Source: Crambe crambe | Taxonomy: Eukaryota; Porifera; Demospongiae; Poecilosclerida; Crambeidae | Direction of reading: 5' to 3' | DNA length: 64,000 bases | Assembly (NCBI GenBank): GCA_963924555.1 | Contig: OZ004583.1 | Location: 2,823,501 to 2,887,500 of the forward strand | Shown: positions 43,704 through 54,728 of the stretch, one piece after another | Numbering within the stretch: position 1 is the stretch's first letter | Layout: each line of letters starts with the position of its first letter | The notes under the pieces: model-generated | The model's database searches: none | The model's input: the letters and a program-made list of their open reading frames with translations, nothing else | What the model was told of the DNA's origin: nothing | Position numbers and translations under genes: made by a program

Positions 43704-46700
43704 CTGAAAATGTTGAGATGTGTATAGCTATGAACTCAACTATGGTATAATTCTACCTAAAACTGAACAGTGCAGGATCCAGATGGAGACAATGTGCGTT
43801 GCCGTTTGGCTGTTGGAAATGAGTGTGGTGGTATTTGTACTGGATTTCCAGGCTCTACACTTAATGGAGTGAGTATATTGCTAGCTATAGTCATTGCAAT
43901 ATAATTCTCATTGTTGAACATAACAATGGAAGAATAATAATTTCAAACTGTGGAACCGCTTCCTAAAGAGGACGAATTGGATAAACTTTTTATCTACTTA
44001 ATGGATCATCTTTTGTATATTCATTCTATACAAAATACACTGTAGCCTCCAAAAGTATGAAAAGGACAAAAGGACTTGTCCCAAGTATGTCCATTATTTG
44101 GTGGTCCCACTGTAGGTACGATATTAAGATGCACTCTTTCACAAAGATTTTTTTAGAACACATGCAGTATCTACCTATACATTATGTAAGATGAGATTTA
44201 GTACTGTCTCATTAATGATCCTATCTCCATCACAACAATGATCTTTTTAGAACACATGCACCATTTCATACTCTGGTGGAGCAGGAACATTTGCGGTTGC
44301 AATACAAGTTGAAGATTTCATCTCCACATCCAGTCAGACACCAATGAGCAGTGTACCTGTTCAATTCCTGGTGATTGTCTTTACATCATCAGCGTCATGT
44401 GCTTCGCAACCTACACTCGTCTCTGGAGAGACTCCTGCAGATGGGTCTTGTATACCAGTTGCAATTGGAGTTTTGTACAGAGTGGGCCTTGTAGCAACAT
44501 CAGTGGGATCAAGGTAAGGGATAATAGAGGGTGCATGGATCAGAAGGGGGCAGGGCTGTAGCTGAGAGAGAGAGAGAGAGAGACTCCCTTCCCTCTTCTC
44601 TTCCCTGTATAAATAATGTTTTCTAAACAAAATTACATGCTTTGTTGCAGTATAACCTCATTCCCGACAGTGTCACCACGAGGACTGACTACTTCTAGTG
44701 TGTCACGGAGCACTTTCAACAGTCAGCTGTATTTCGTGAATGTCACATGGACACCAGCTCAGGATCAATTTGGTTCTAACATCTTTTGTTTTAGTGCTCA
44801 GAACAGTGGAGGGTGAGACTATTAGCTATTATCGGGGGAAAATCTTATTTCAGTGTCATAATATTATAGTTACTATTAAATGAAATTAGTAACTAGCTAT
44901 AATGTACATATGGAATGATTATGGGGGGAGCTGGCCAGCCAAAGGAAAGGGATGCTGAAGAAAGAAAAGCTGGCATAATTCATACGTAGCTATTATGGAG
45001 GGAATTTGTTTATAATTCTATCAGTTACTTATTAATAAATGCGGTCATAATTATCTTGAAATGATGATGATTATTCTTACAGTGTGGTCTCAGCACAATC
45101 ATGCACTACTCTTCTTGTCGGAGGTGAGTAATATTACATTTTATATTGTGGTTATTTTCATTATCATTACTTACATATTATGTGTATATAGTTCAAAGAC
45201 CAACCATCCAAAAAAATTCACTCGCACCTCGGGGCATTGTTTTCCCGACAATGACATGGAGTATGATGTTTGATCAAACGGTACTTATGCATACTATAAA
45301 TGAACCTCTCAATGCTTTGCATGAAGCTTCTTTAGAGTGGTAGGATTGGAGTGGTAGGATAGAATCAATTAATGGATTTGTGACCAAAGTCTGCTGTGCC
45401 AATTAAATTTTGCTGCTTAAATGACTACCCTTTTAGGATAGGGTGGTATTTAAAAAATGGCCATAGCTTTCATAAAATGTATAAATAACTTTGAATCTTT
45501 GAAGTATAGCTATTAATGTTTGCTAGCCACCATTCTAGTGTTATTATTCAATACTATTATTACTGTAACAAGCTATCATGTATGTATGTAGCCACCAAAA
45601 TGGGCCACATACCATTAACTACACACATCATAACTCTACAGATAAAGGCAGCACGTTCAAGCAGAAGCATCATATTCTATGAAGAAGGAAATACCAATCC
45701 AATACATAGTATAAATGTCCTTTCACAAGCCACCATTAATGGAAGGCAGCTCAGCTTCACGACAAGTTTTAATTTTGCTCCCCAGAAAAACTACCACATA
45801 TTGATTGATGAAGGTAATCTCGTTCTTTATAGATAGATTATGCAGTTGGTAAACTCAGATTATCATTATAATGTAGGCATTGTTTTGGCTACCCAGTACT
45901 GTAACTTGGAGTCTCAAGGTGTCACTGATACTAATTTTTGGACATTCTCTTTTGGTAAATGATAGTGGATATGATGCAACATGCAACATATGTATTACGT
46001 ATGTATAGCTAGATGATCTTCTGATACATGACCACAGGACAAACTTTAAGTAGAGCAGTCATGTGATGATTGGTCAAATCTCAATTAATTAAGACATCTA
46101 ATAATTACCTCTCTTCTTCCAGACTTTGACGAGTGTGGAGCTGGTACTGACAACTGTGACTCTAATGCTACATGCACCAACAATCCTGGAAGCTTCACCT
46201 GCGCCTGTAACCAAGGATACTCTGGAGATGGAGTAACTTGTAATGGTACATACGTAAGAAGTAAAATGGGAAAAGAGGAAAAGGTTTATCCATGTAGCTA
46301 CCTACGTATTATGATACAAGTATACAAATGCATTTTCACAATGCAGATATTGATGAGTGCACTATTAGCACAGACAACTGTGACTCTAATGCTATATGTA
46401 CCAATACTATTGGAAGCTTCACCTGTGCCTGTAACCAAGGATACAGAGGAAATGGAGTCAACTGCAATGGTATGAATAATAAAAAATATCGATCTTCTAT
46501 CATGTCATGTTGTAGATATTGATGAGTGTACTATTGGCACTGACAATTGTGACTCTAATGCCACATGTGCTAATATTCCTGGGAACTTCACCTGTAGCTG
46601 TAACCATGGATACAGTGGAGATGGAATAATTTGTGATGGTAAGGTTGTAGCTAATAGAGCTATTGGATAGAGTTTGCCAAGAAAATCTAACAAAATCAAA

Positions 46701-49316
46701 CAGCAACAAAACAAACAAACAAAAAAAAACAGGACTTTGTTGTCATAATAAGTTTTCCATGATTTTTCTATTTTTATAAGATATTGATGAGTGTGAAGAA
46801 GTCACTGACAACTGTGACTCTAATGCTACATGCACCAACATTCCTGGAAGCTTTACCTGTGTTTGTAATCAAGGATACAGTGGAAATGGAGTCAACTGTG
46901 TTGGTATGTGAAGATAGTTGTACTAATTATTTGTATCTGTATTTGTATCTAATTATGTACCACATGCTTCCAAAAATTAATTTTATCAATAGATATTGAT
47001 GAGTGTGTAACTGGTGCTAATGACTGTGACTCAAATGCCACATGTACAAACATCCCTGGGAACTTCAACTGTTCTTGCAATGAAGGTTACAGTGGAGATG
47101 GCACTTTCTGTTTGGGTAAAAAAAATTATAGTCAGTTGAGCTGATAGAATACCAATATTCAATCATGATAGCTGTAGTTACTACTTGTTTTATAATGGTT
47201 CAGGAATGCATTTATGTAGCTACATAATAATTATCTTTTTGGTATAAGATGATGATGAGTGTGAGGAAGTCACCGACAACTGTGACTCTAATGCTACATG
47301 TACCAACATTCCTGGAAGCTTTACCTGTACCTGTAACGAAGGATACAGTGGAGATGGAGTTATTTGTGTTGGTATGTGGAGTATACGTATGTATACAAAA
47401 TATTAATGTTCCTATAAACAGTTATCTATGCTATATCGTATTTATAGATATTGATGAGTGTGAAACTGGAACTGATAATTGTGATGTTGATGCCACATGT
47501 ACCAACACAGCAGGGAACTTCACATGCACTTGTAACCAAGGATATCGTGGGGATGGAGTATCATGTGATGGTGGGCTTGTATCATTATCATATACATACA
47601 TAATTATGTAGCTGATTATCTTAGATATTGATGAGTGTGAAGATGGCACTGACAACTGTGACTCCAATGCTACCTGCGCCAACACTCCAGGAAACTTCAC
47701 CTGTGCCTGTAATGAAGGATACAGTGGAGATGGAGTGACCTGTGATGGTATGGCCTACATGTATAATGGGATTAAGATATTTATAGCTAACACTCTGTAT
47801 TTAATATCTATCTCTCGTCAATCCATTAACTATAGCTAGCTATGTATCTATAATTATTGTTGTAGATATCGATGAATGTTCAGATGGCATTGACACCTGT
47901 GACTTTAATGCCACATGCATAAACATTCCTGGAAACTTCACCTGCATCTGTAACCAAGGATACAGTGGAGATGGATTTATCTGTGATGGTAATTAGTTAA
48001 GGGAGGTCTAGCTAGCTTGTTCATCATACCATGACCATGCATCTATGAATTTATTAACATATCAGACATTGACGAGTGTGAAGTTGGTACTGATAACTGT
48101 GATTCTAATGCCACATGCAATAACACTATTGGGAGTTTCACTTGTGTCTGCAATGAAGGATTCAGTGGAGATGGAAGAACTTGTACTGGTGAGAGAGAAT
48201 GTAATGTTTGCATTAAAGGTTTGAAGTTGTTAAAAGTACACACATACAATTTTACCACATGAAAAATTTCCTTCTATATTATTAGCTATTATGCATGTTC
48301 AATCATTATAATGCAGATATCAATGAATGTACATCTGACATAGACAATTGTGATTTTAATGCTACATGTACCAACACTCCTGGAAACTTTACCTGTGCCT
48401 GTAACCAAGGATACAGTGGAGATGGTGTAATGTGTGATGGTACGTAGGTTATGTTAGCCTTTACAATTGGGCTCCCTGAAATGCAAAAGCCAATTAAGGC
48501 TCTGCAATCAGCTATCTTGTTGCAAGGCTACTATGTATTACATAGCTATCCCTTGAAGATTCATAATGACACCTTTCTAATCAGGGCACTATTCATTGCA
48601 TTGGTCCCAAAATTGCCCGCTTTGAACATTAGTATGCAATGTTTTGTTTAGATATTGATGAGTGTGCTGTTGGTTCTGATAACTGTCACTCTAATGCTAC
48701 ATGTACTAACACTCCTGGAAGCTTCGTCTGTGCCTGTATGCAAGGATTTACTGGAGATGGCATCTTGTGTAACAGTGAGTATAGCCAGCTACGTATTAGC
48801 CATAGCTAACTACGTATAACTGTAAAACTATTAGCTATGGAAAACATGCAACTAGTATACTATTAGTTGATGAACAACAACAACAATAACAACAACAACA
48901 ACAACAAATAAGTGTAGCTATGATGATGATGGTATATTATATGTAAAGAGAGTGAGTTTCTCTGCATGATCTCTTCTCCTAAAAAAATCCTACAAAGCTA
49001 ATATTATGTATGTCATTAAATTTTAGCTAGCTGGCCATTATTTCTGGTTACCTGTTTAGATAAAATTATTATAGCTATGAAGTTTTACACCCTCTCCTTT
49101 TATGCCCTTGAAAGTATAGTTATAAATATATCTATACATGCAGCACAAAGCCAAGGACTTACCGCAGGACAGGTGGCCGGTATTGCAGTTGGAGCTACAA
49201 TTGGAGCTGTTTTTTCTTTCCTTACAGTCGGAGCTGTACTAGGCTATGCTCAGGTTATACACATCATAAGAACGACACCATCCGGCAATGGACAAGTACC
49301 TCTTATAGAGTCGTAA
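41464..49316 (+). CDS. Gene B: 12-EGF transmembrane cell-surface protein, complete (1024 aa)
   Basis: Exons: 41464-41583, 42961-43193, 43378-43547, 43771-43868, 44251-44513, 44651-44812, 45083-45123, 45192-45280, 45642-45813, 45877-45954; EGF exons 46123-46245, 46347-46469, 46516-46638, 46781-46903, 46993-47115, 47249-47371, 47448-47570, 47625-47747, 47866-47988, 48066-48188, 48317-48439, 48652-48774; last exon 49144-49316. All introns are GT-AG and all phases join, giving 3075 nt including the stop. Residues: signal peptide 1 to about 18 ([19 protein letters not shown]), ectodomain 19-475, twelve cbEGF modules 476-967, transmembrane helix about 978-1002 with small-residue GxxxG spacing, and a cytoplasmic tail of about 22 residues ending PLIES. 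NxT sequons are frequent (NAT, NFT). It is expected to be a type I membrane protein with a rigid Ca2+-stabilised stalk. No damage was seen. The ligand is unknown. Confidence 0.87.
43671..43703. repeat. (GT)n then 33-bp G run, gene B intron 3
   Basis: A GT/GC dinucleotide tract (43645-43670) runs into an unbroken G run. The same arrangement is found at 57391-57437 in gene C. Confidence 0.8.
46123..48774 (+). other. Gene B array of 12 cbEGF exons
   Basis: Twelve exons of exactly 123 nt, all phase 1-1, separated by short introns (46-376 bp). Module starts are, in order, DFDEC, DIDEC, DIDEC, DIDEC, DIDEC, DDDEC, DIDEC, DIDEC, DIDEC, DIDEC, DINEC, DIDEC. Each has six cysteines. Modules differ mainly in the loop between Cys1 and Cys2 ([28 protein letters not shown] and so on), so each position is recognisable across paralogues. 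Because the exons are symmetric, any can be skipped or duplicated without a frameshift. Confidence 0.88.
49144..49316 (+). other. Gene B membrane-anchor exon
   Basis: The exon encodes [10 protein letters not shown], then a hydrophobic stretch [16 protein letters not shown]... of about 25 residues, then a short basic/polar tail ([18 protein letters not shown]) and a stop. It is nearly identical in gene C (63327-63499). Decayed copies occur in pseudogenes D (32554-32708) and E (53642-53815), which makes it a convenient marker for counting family members. Confidence 0.85.
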
Positions 49317-49360
49317 TAATGCAACTATATAGTTACATATCAACAGTGTAACTCATTAGA

Positions 49361-49836
49361 ACCTGTCCTATAATTTCATACTGATTGAGTAATGACTCTT
49401 GGCTGCATAATAATAATATGTACCTTTTCATCACTTCTATACAAAATAATAGCTATTCACTTACACTTTAGGATGATAAATCCAGTGATAAAAGAATAGC
49501 ACTGCTATATATAAAGTTGACCTCTGACCTACAAATTTTCTAATTGCTAATTATGTTTATTTCTGGTGACTTTATTGTTCCTTTGAATTGAATTTTGCCC
49601 CTTCTCTTCAAAGAATGAACTGGCATTTGCGACTATGTTGTCCCCTTACATCAACATATCCAAGGCCTCTTTCATAAGCAAAGAAACATCATTTCCCATC
49701 ATAGTTCTAGTGGAGTTTACTGATATACAGCTACAATATGTTGACATATCACGTGTCATGAGTTATTAAAGATATGAAGATTCGATCGTCAGATAACCCT
49801 GTGTTCCAAATTAGCTATGTATGTATTAATACCATG
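49361..49836 (+). repeat. 3'-flank module of gene B
   Basis: Reads acctgtcctataatttcata ... gttccaaattagctatgtat. An inverted copy lies at 53890-54377 and part of it at 38650-38878 in the same orientation. Confidence 0.75.
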
Positions 49837-50024
49837 CGTAGAGGCGCTAAGTGGATTGTAGGCGCTTGGCTTTCTAAGTGCTTGTGGTAAGCATTATACA
49901 GCCTCCTGTGTATGCAGCTGCCACAACCACTGCAATATCTTAGCCCAATAAGTCAAAGTACAAATGACTTTCACCAACTGCTTCACTCGCTCGCCGATTG
50001 AATAAGTATGTTACACGAACATAT
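49837..50024 (-). repeat. 200-bp dispersed repeat (copy 2)
   Basis: Reverse complement of 31864-32066 with small indels. It interrupts the junction of the gene B 3' flank and pseudogene E. Confidence 0.75.
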
Positions 50025-50507
50025 TGTAGCTACCCTAGTTTATGGACTTATAAGATTTCCAGGAAAACTATAAGAGTGATCAATAGACAGAGAGCTAGCT
50101 AGCAGCTACTGTAAGCTAGCATAAGGCTAAGCCTTAAGGGAAATTTTACATGAACATTTCCTGGCTAGCTGTAGTATCCCAATTCTTACAGTCATAGTGA
50201 TACTATTAGCTACAGTATGTAAATTTGACGTAACTGATTTGCTTGACACTATGAAAAATAGGAGATATCCTAGCCTGAAACCTGTAGGAAACTTGATAAA
50301 GAAATTCTTAGAACATAGCTAGTTTGAATTGAGCAATAAATGGTCATTTACAGGTTTCTTATTCTCATGCGCAAACAGTGGGTGCCAGGCTCTATTTTCC
50401 GCCCCCGCATAATTTTAGAGCCTGGGTACGAGGCTAGGTACAGGTAGTTTACATATAGACTACCTGCTCTCAGGGCATTAATAGACACTTTCTCTAAGGA
50501 CTTAGCA

Positions 50508-51018
50508 ACGCACTAACCGTTTCCAAGGAGGTAGCTGTAGCATTTCAAAATGCTGAGATTTTATGACAAGAACAACATAGACATCACAGATGAACTCAAC
50601 AACCCCAGCGTATTCTGTGGAACAGTAGAGCTGGAATGGGGAAGGTTGAAGCAGACTGGAACAGTAGAGCTGGATAGAGAGCAGACTTGAACTGCAAAGC
50701 TGGAATGTGAGGTGGATGCACTGAGGAGGATGGAGCTGGTGACAGGAGAGGTGGAGCTGAAATGCTCTTCAAGGAGGGCGGAGTTTGAATCTAGTTGCTG
50801 ACTCAGTTGATAGAATAGCTTGTCCTCATAGTCTGGACTTGCCATGCTAGCTTCTTTACAAATACCCCAGGAGCTGCACCAGGGTTCACCTAGGCAGCCT
50901 GGCTTACCACAGAATATGCTGGGGTTGTTGAGTTCATCTGTGACTACGTTATTCTTGTCATAAAAATCTCAGCATTTTGAAGCGCTACAGCTACCTCCTT
51001 GGAAACGGTTAGTGCGTT
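50508..51018. repeat. Foldback with about 115-bp arms in pseudogene E intron 1
   Basis: gcaacgcactaaccgtttcc ... tattctgtgg pairs with the reverse complement ending gttagtgcgttgc. The centre has short repeats of acagtagagctgga and a minus-strand ORF (50561-50845, MASPDYEDKLFYQLSQQLDS) of unknown origin, possibly captured host or transposon sequence. Confidence 0.7.
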
Positions 51019-51044
51019 GCTTAGTTCTAAATTTGTCTGATTCA

Positions 51045-51177
51045 GTTAGACACCTCGACCAACGGGGGTCTACTGTATTTAGACACCCTCAGGCCCTTAG
51101 CAGCGCCCTCGCTGCACTCGGGACGCTACAGCCCAGTTGTCCAAATACAGTAGACCCCTTGTCTCAGTGTCTAACTA
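51045..51177. repeat. Palindromic MITE (copy 2)
   Basis: gttagacacctcgaccaacg ... ttgtctcagtgtctaac, related to 36187-36329 with the same GC-rich centre (gccctcgctgcactcgggac). Confidence 0.7.
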
Positions 51178-52099
51178 TTATATAGAACACGCAAGGGCAC
51201 GGCATGTTTCTGTATTTCCTATTCAAAATCTTATGAAATATGCCGTGCCCTTGTGTATCTACAAAAAAAAACACTACACTTCCTTCAAGTTTCTCTTGGA
51301 AACGCAAAGATCTCAAATTTTTCATAGTGTGATGGAATTCTATCATGCACTGTTATAGCTTGTAGCTGTACATTTGTTATGTGACTAGTTGAGGAAGTTA
51401 AATAACATGGAACAGTCCCACAATACATGCTTATAGTGTATAGATGTACAGGAAATAGCTTGATGATTCAGTCAGTTATCTGGACACCTCTGTCCAAACT
51501 ATTTTTCCAGGCTGCCAGACAAGTAGTCTGGATAACTGAAGTACGTATGTAGATTAAAATAATAGTGTTATGTTTTTTTTTCTTTGAAACTTTAGTTGTT
51601 AATAGCTAGCTAGGGCAAATTCTGCAATAATGTTACACTCCCCCCATGTCCCAAACTAAAATTTCTCTGCTATTTCTTCCTACCAGTTAGATGACCACAC
51701 ATCGATTGTGTACTACGTACATGATGAAGATACAATGAAGTAAATCAAAGTTTCAAATTATAATTTCCTGGTCTAGCATTCAAGCATTAATTTTGAAAGA
51801 AACCATATCCTGCATCAAAAAAGCGGCCAACAAGTCTTGCTTCTTACAAGACGTTAATTAATGAAGTACTAGAAAGAAGTTATTCTGATTTGTTAAGTGG
51901 CAAACAATCATTGTATCTGTCTATAATTATTTGGTTTGTCTTTTTTTTTTCAAGAGTTGACCACGTACCAAGTAGAAAAAAAAAGCAATAAGTCTTATTC
52001 ATATTTACAATGTATGCTTTTTTACATGTCAAGGCAATAATTATTTTGATCATTTAAAAATATTATTTTGCAGGGAGCTCTCACTAGTGTCACAAGTCA

Positions 52100-52480
52100 C
52101 AAAGCTGCTGATAGTTAAAGCTGACTAGATACTCACCTGAACCACATAATGCCTGTAGACGAGTCTCATCTCTGTCTACAATCAAGGCTTGCCGCTTCAG
52201 GAGAAAGCTAAAGAACTCTGCTTGCATGTGTTCTTAGATTGCATGGTAAAGATCGTCAACATGGAGACAGTAGTATAATTATCGATGATAGTAAGCCTAA
52301 AGCTGACTAGATACTCACCTGAACCACATAATGCCACTCTGCTCTGCAATCAAGGCTTGCCGCTACTACAGGATAAAGCTCAAGAACTCTGCTTGGCAAC
52401 TGCACGTGTTCTTAAATTGGATGGTAAAGATCGTCAACATGGAGACGGTAGTACAATTTCTGACCTGATGCGCAGTCCAA
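52100..52480. repeat. Imperfect tandem duplication of about 175 bp
   Basis: gctgactagatactcacctg ... gatcgtcaacatggagac occurs at about 52119-52267 and again at about 52299-52446. An ORF at 52285-52518 (MIVSLKLTRYSPEPHNATLL) overlaps the second copy. It is not recognised and probably belongs to an inserted element spanning about 51950-52645. Confidence 0.6.
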
Positions 52481-53889
52481 AACGAAGTAGAGTTAGGCGC
52501 TCTAAGTTAATAGCATGAAGAAGACCGAAGTTGCTTTACAGACCCGCGATGGCAACGAAGCGCTGAGGTACTCAGGGAAGGATCGCGCTTTGATTATTTA
52601 TTTAGATTACATTACGTATTTTCTTTCTACTTGGTATGTAACAAGTTCTCCTCATAATTATAGCTATATTATGTACACATTAGACTATACATACATCCAA
52701 AAATAGAAACAGAGCAGGTTAGCCACTGTAAAATGTATGCTTTTACAAATTTTTGGTCAATATTTTTTGGTATCATGCTATTGAAATGTGAGCATTAAAC
52801 TGGAGATAAGTTGACATGGAACTGTTAACTATGTAGCTAACAGAACGTGAAATAGCAAAACGAGCAAGAATTAATAGCAATTTATAACTTTGTTTATAAC
52901 TAGCTATATAGTTATTGATTTGTACAGGTTCAAATTCTATACCGCATATAGCTTGGAACCTTACTTGATACACATCATGTAATCCAAGTGTTCCAACATT
53001 ACACACTGGACAAGGAGCACTCACATGTGTAGTTGGTTGCAATGGCACTCTTGGCAACCTGACTTTCTTCTGTACAGATCGTAATGATGTCGAGGAATCA
53101 GTATCAGGACAGAATATGTTCAACTACACATTTTCTCCCATTACCAACAACTTTGAAACTGTGTATGTTATTAATCAGACCATCCTGTAATACAAGATCT
53201 TTTTACTATGGCTAGCCTCCTAAAGAGGACACCTCTTAACCTTTATTAAGCATGGCCCATATGTATGTAGATGGTCATATACATACAGGGGTGTATCCAC
53301 AGAATTTTGAGTGGTTCAGTGTGCTTGTGTGTGGAAAATTTTTAGATGGCCATGCCCACTTTACCCTTTATCACTACACCCACTTTTATAAGGACTCTTG
53401 ATAAAGCTAAATTTTGCAAAAATGGTAATATACGTAAATTCAATGTTCAACCGTCTGTGAGATCTCAATGAAAATTAAATGATTAAGGCATGCTTGGGTC
53501 ATGGTGTTTCATAGGTGGGATAAAAATGGATAATGAAAGTGGTCCGGTTAAGTAGCTATGTACATACATACCTCAGTATAATTATTTTTGCTAGCTAAAA
53601 GTGCTCCTTTTAATATTATACCTTTGAAAAATTAGATGCAGGACAAAGCCAAGGACTTACTGCAGGACAGGTGGCTGGTATTGCAGTTGGAGCTACAATT
53701 GGAGCTGTTTTTTCCTATCTTTACAGTCGGAGCTGTACTGGGCTATGCTCAGGTTATACACATCATAAGAATGACACCATCCAGCAATGGACAAGTACCT
53801 CTTATAGAGTCGTAATTATGTAACTATATAACTAATTCATCAATTAAGTAAGAGTTGGAACATTAGGATTATTGATTGGCATAACTACG

Positions 53890-54377
53890 TACGTATGGTA
53901 TTAATACATACCGTATTACGTACATATATAAGTAAGTAATTTTGGAACACAGGGTTATCTAATGAATCTTTTTATAATTCATGACACATGATAATATGTC
54001 AACATATTGTAGCTATATCAGTAAACTCCACTAGAATGATGGGAAATTATGTTTCTTTATTGAAGCTTATAAAAGGGGCCTTGCATGCTGATGTATGGAA
54101 CACCATGGATAGTCGCAAATACCAGTTCATTCTTTGAAGAGAAATGAAGAGAAGGGGTAATATTCAATTCAAAGGAACAAACCAGAAATAAATGTAAATT
54201 AGCAATTAGAAAATTTGTAGGTCAGAGGTCAACTTTATATGTAGCAGTGCTATTCTTTTACCGCCAGATTTATAAACAACACCCATCCTAAGTGATGAAA
54301 AGGTATATATTATTATTACGTATGCAGCCAAGAGTCATTATCATTACTTGATCAGTATGAAATTATTGGAGAGGTTC
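53890..54377 (-). repeat. Inverted copy of the gene B 3'-flank module
   Basis: Reverse complement of 49361-49836, including ggtcagaggtcaactttata and gaacacagggttatct. It lies between pseudogene E and the upstream flank of gene C. Confidence 0.75.
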
Positions 54378-54728
54378 TAGATCCTCATTTTATCAACCTC
54401 TAGCAGGATCGAGGTTGATCAACCTCATGCCATGTTTATGGCCTCTATGCAATTCACACAGACTGCCAAGTAGCCATATAACACACTCACTGAGTATTGC
54501 AGGCATCGGGTGAAAACACAGGTAGCTAAATGGCACTAGCTACCTCACTATACATACATGGCTAATTATATCATTTATAGGAATTGATCTGACTTATAAG
54601 ATTTCCAGGAAAACTATAAGAGTGATCAATAGACAGAGTGATCATTCTAGCTGGATCAGCTGTGCATATAATATAGTATACCTAACTACAGGCAATAGTA
54701 GTAGCTGAGAAAGTGGAAGAGATCAGGA

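Larger units (their letters stand above)
50041..53815 (+). pseudogene. Pseudogene E: collapsed family copy between genes B and C (exon 2 plus membrane exon only)
   Basis: Sequence at 50041-50100 matches the upstream flank of gene C (about 54596-54650). It then jumps to sequence like gene C intron 1 (about 55015), so exon 1 has been deleted. The exon 2 copy at 52928-53162 carries a 2-nt insertion that creates an immediate stop (after VQILYRI). About 480 bp later the membrane exon copy lies at 53642-53815 with one extra base. Exons 3-10 and all EGF exons are missing. Intron 1 contains insertions not present in gene C, including 50508-51018 and about 51950-52645. It cannot encode a family protein. 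Confidence 0.82.

Noticed and set aside
52773-53123. Minus-strand ORFs opposite exon 2 (also 56523-56714, 43135-43536)
   Set aside because: They are antisense to family exons 2 and 3. The sense reading is supported by paralogues and splice sites.
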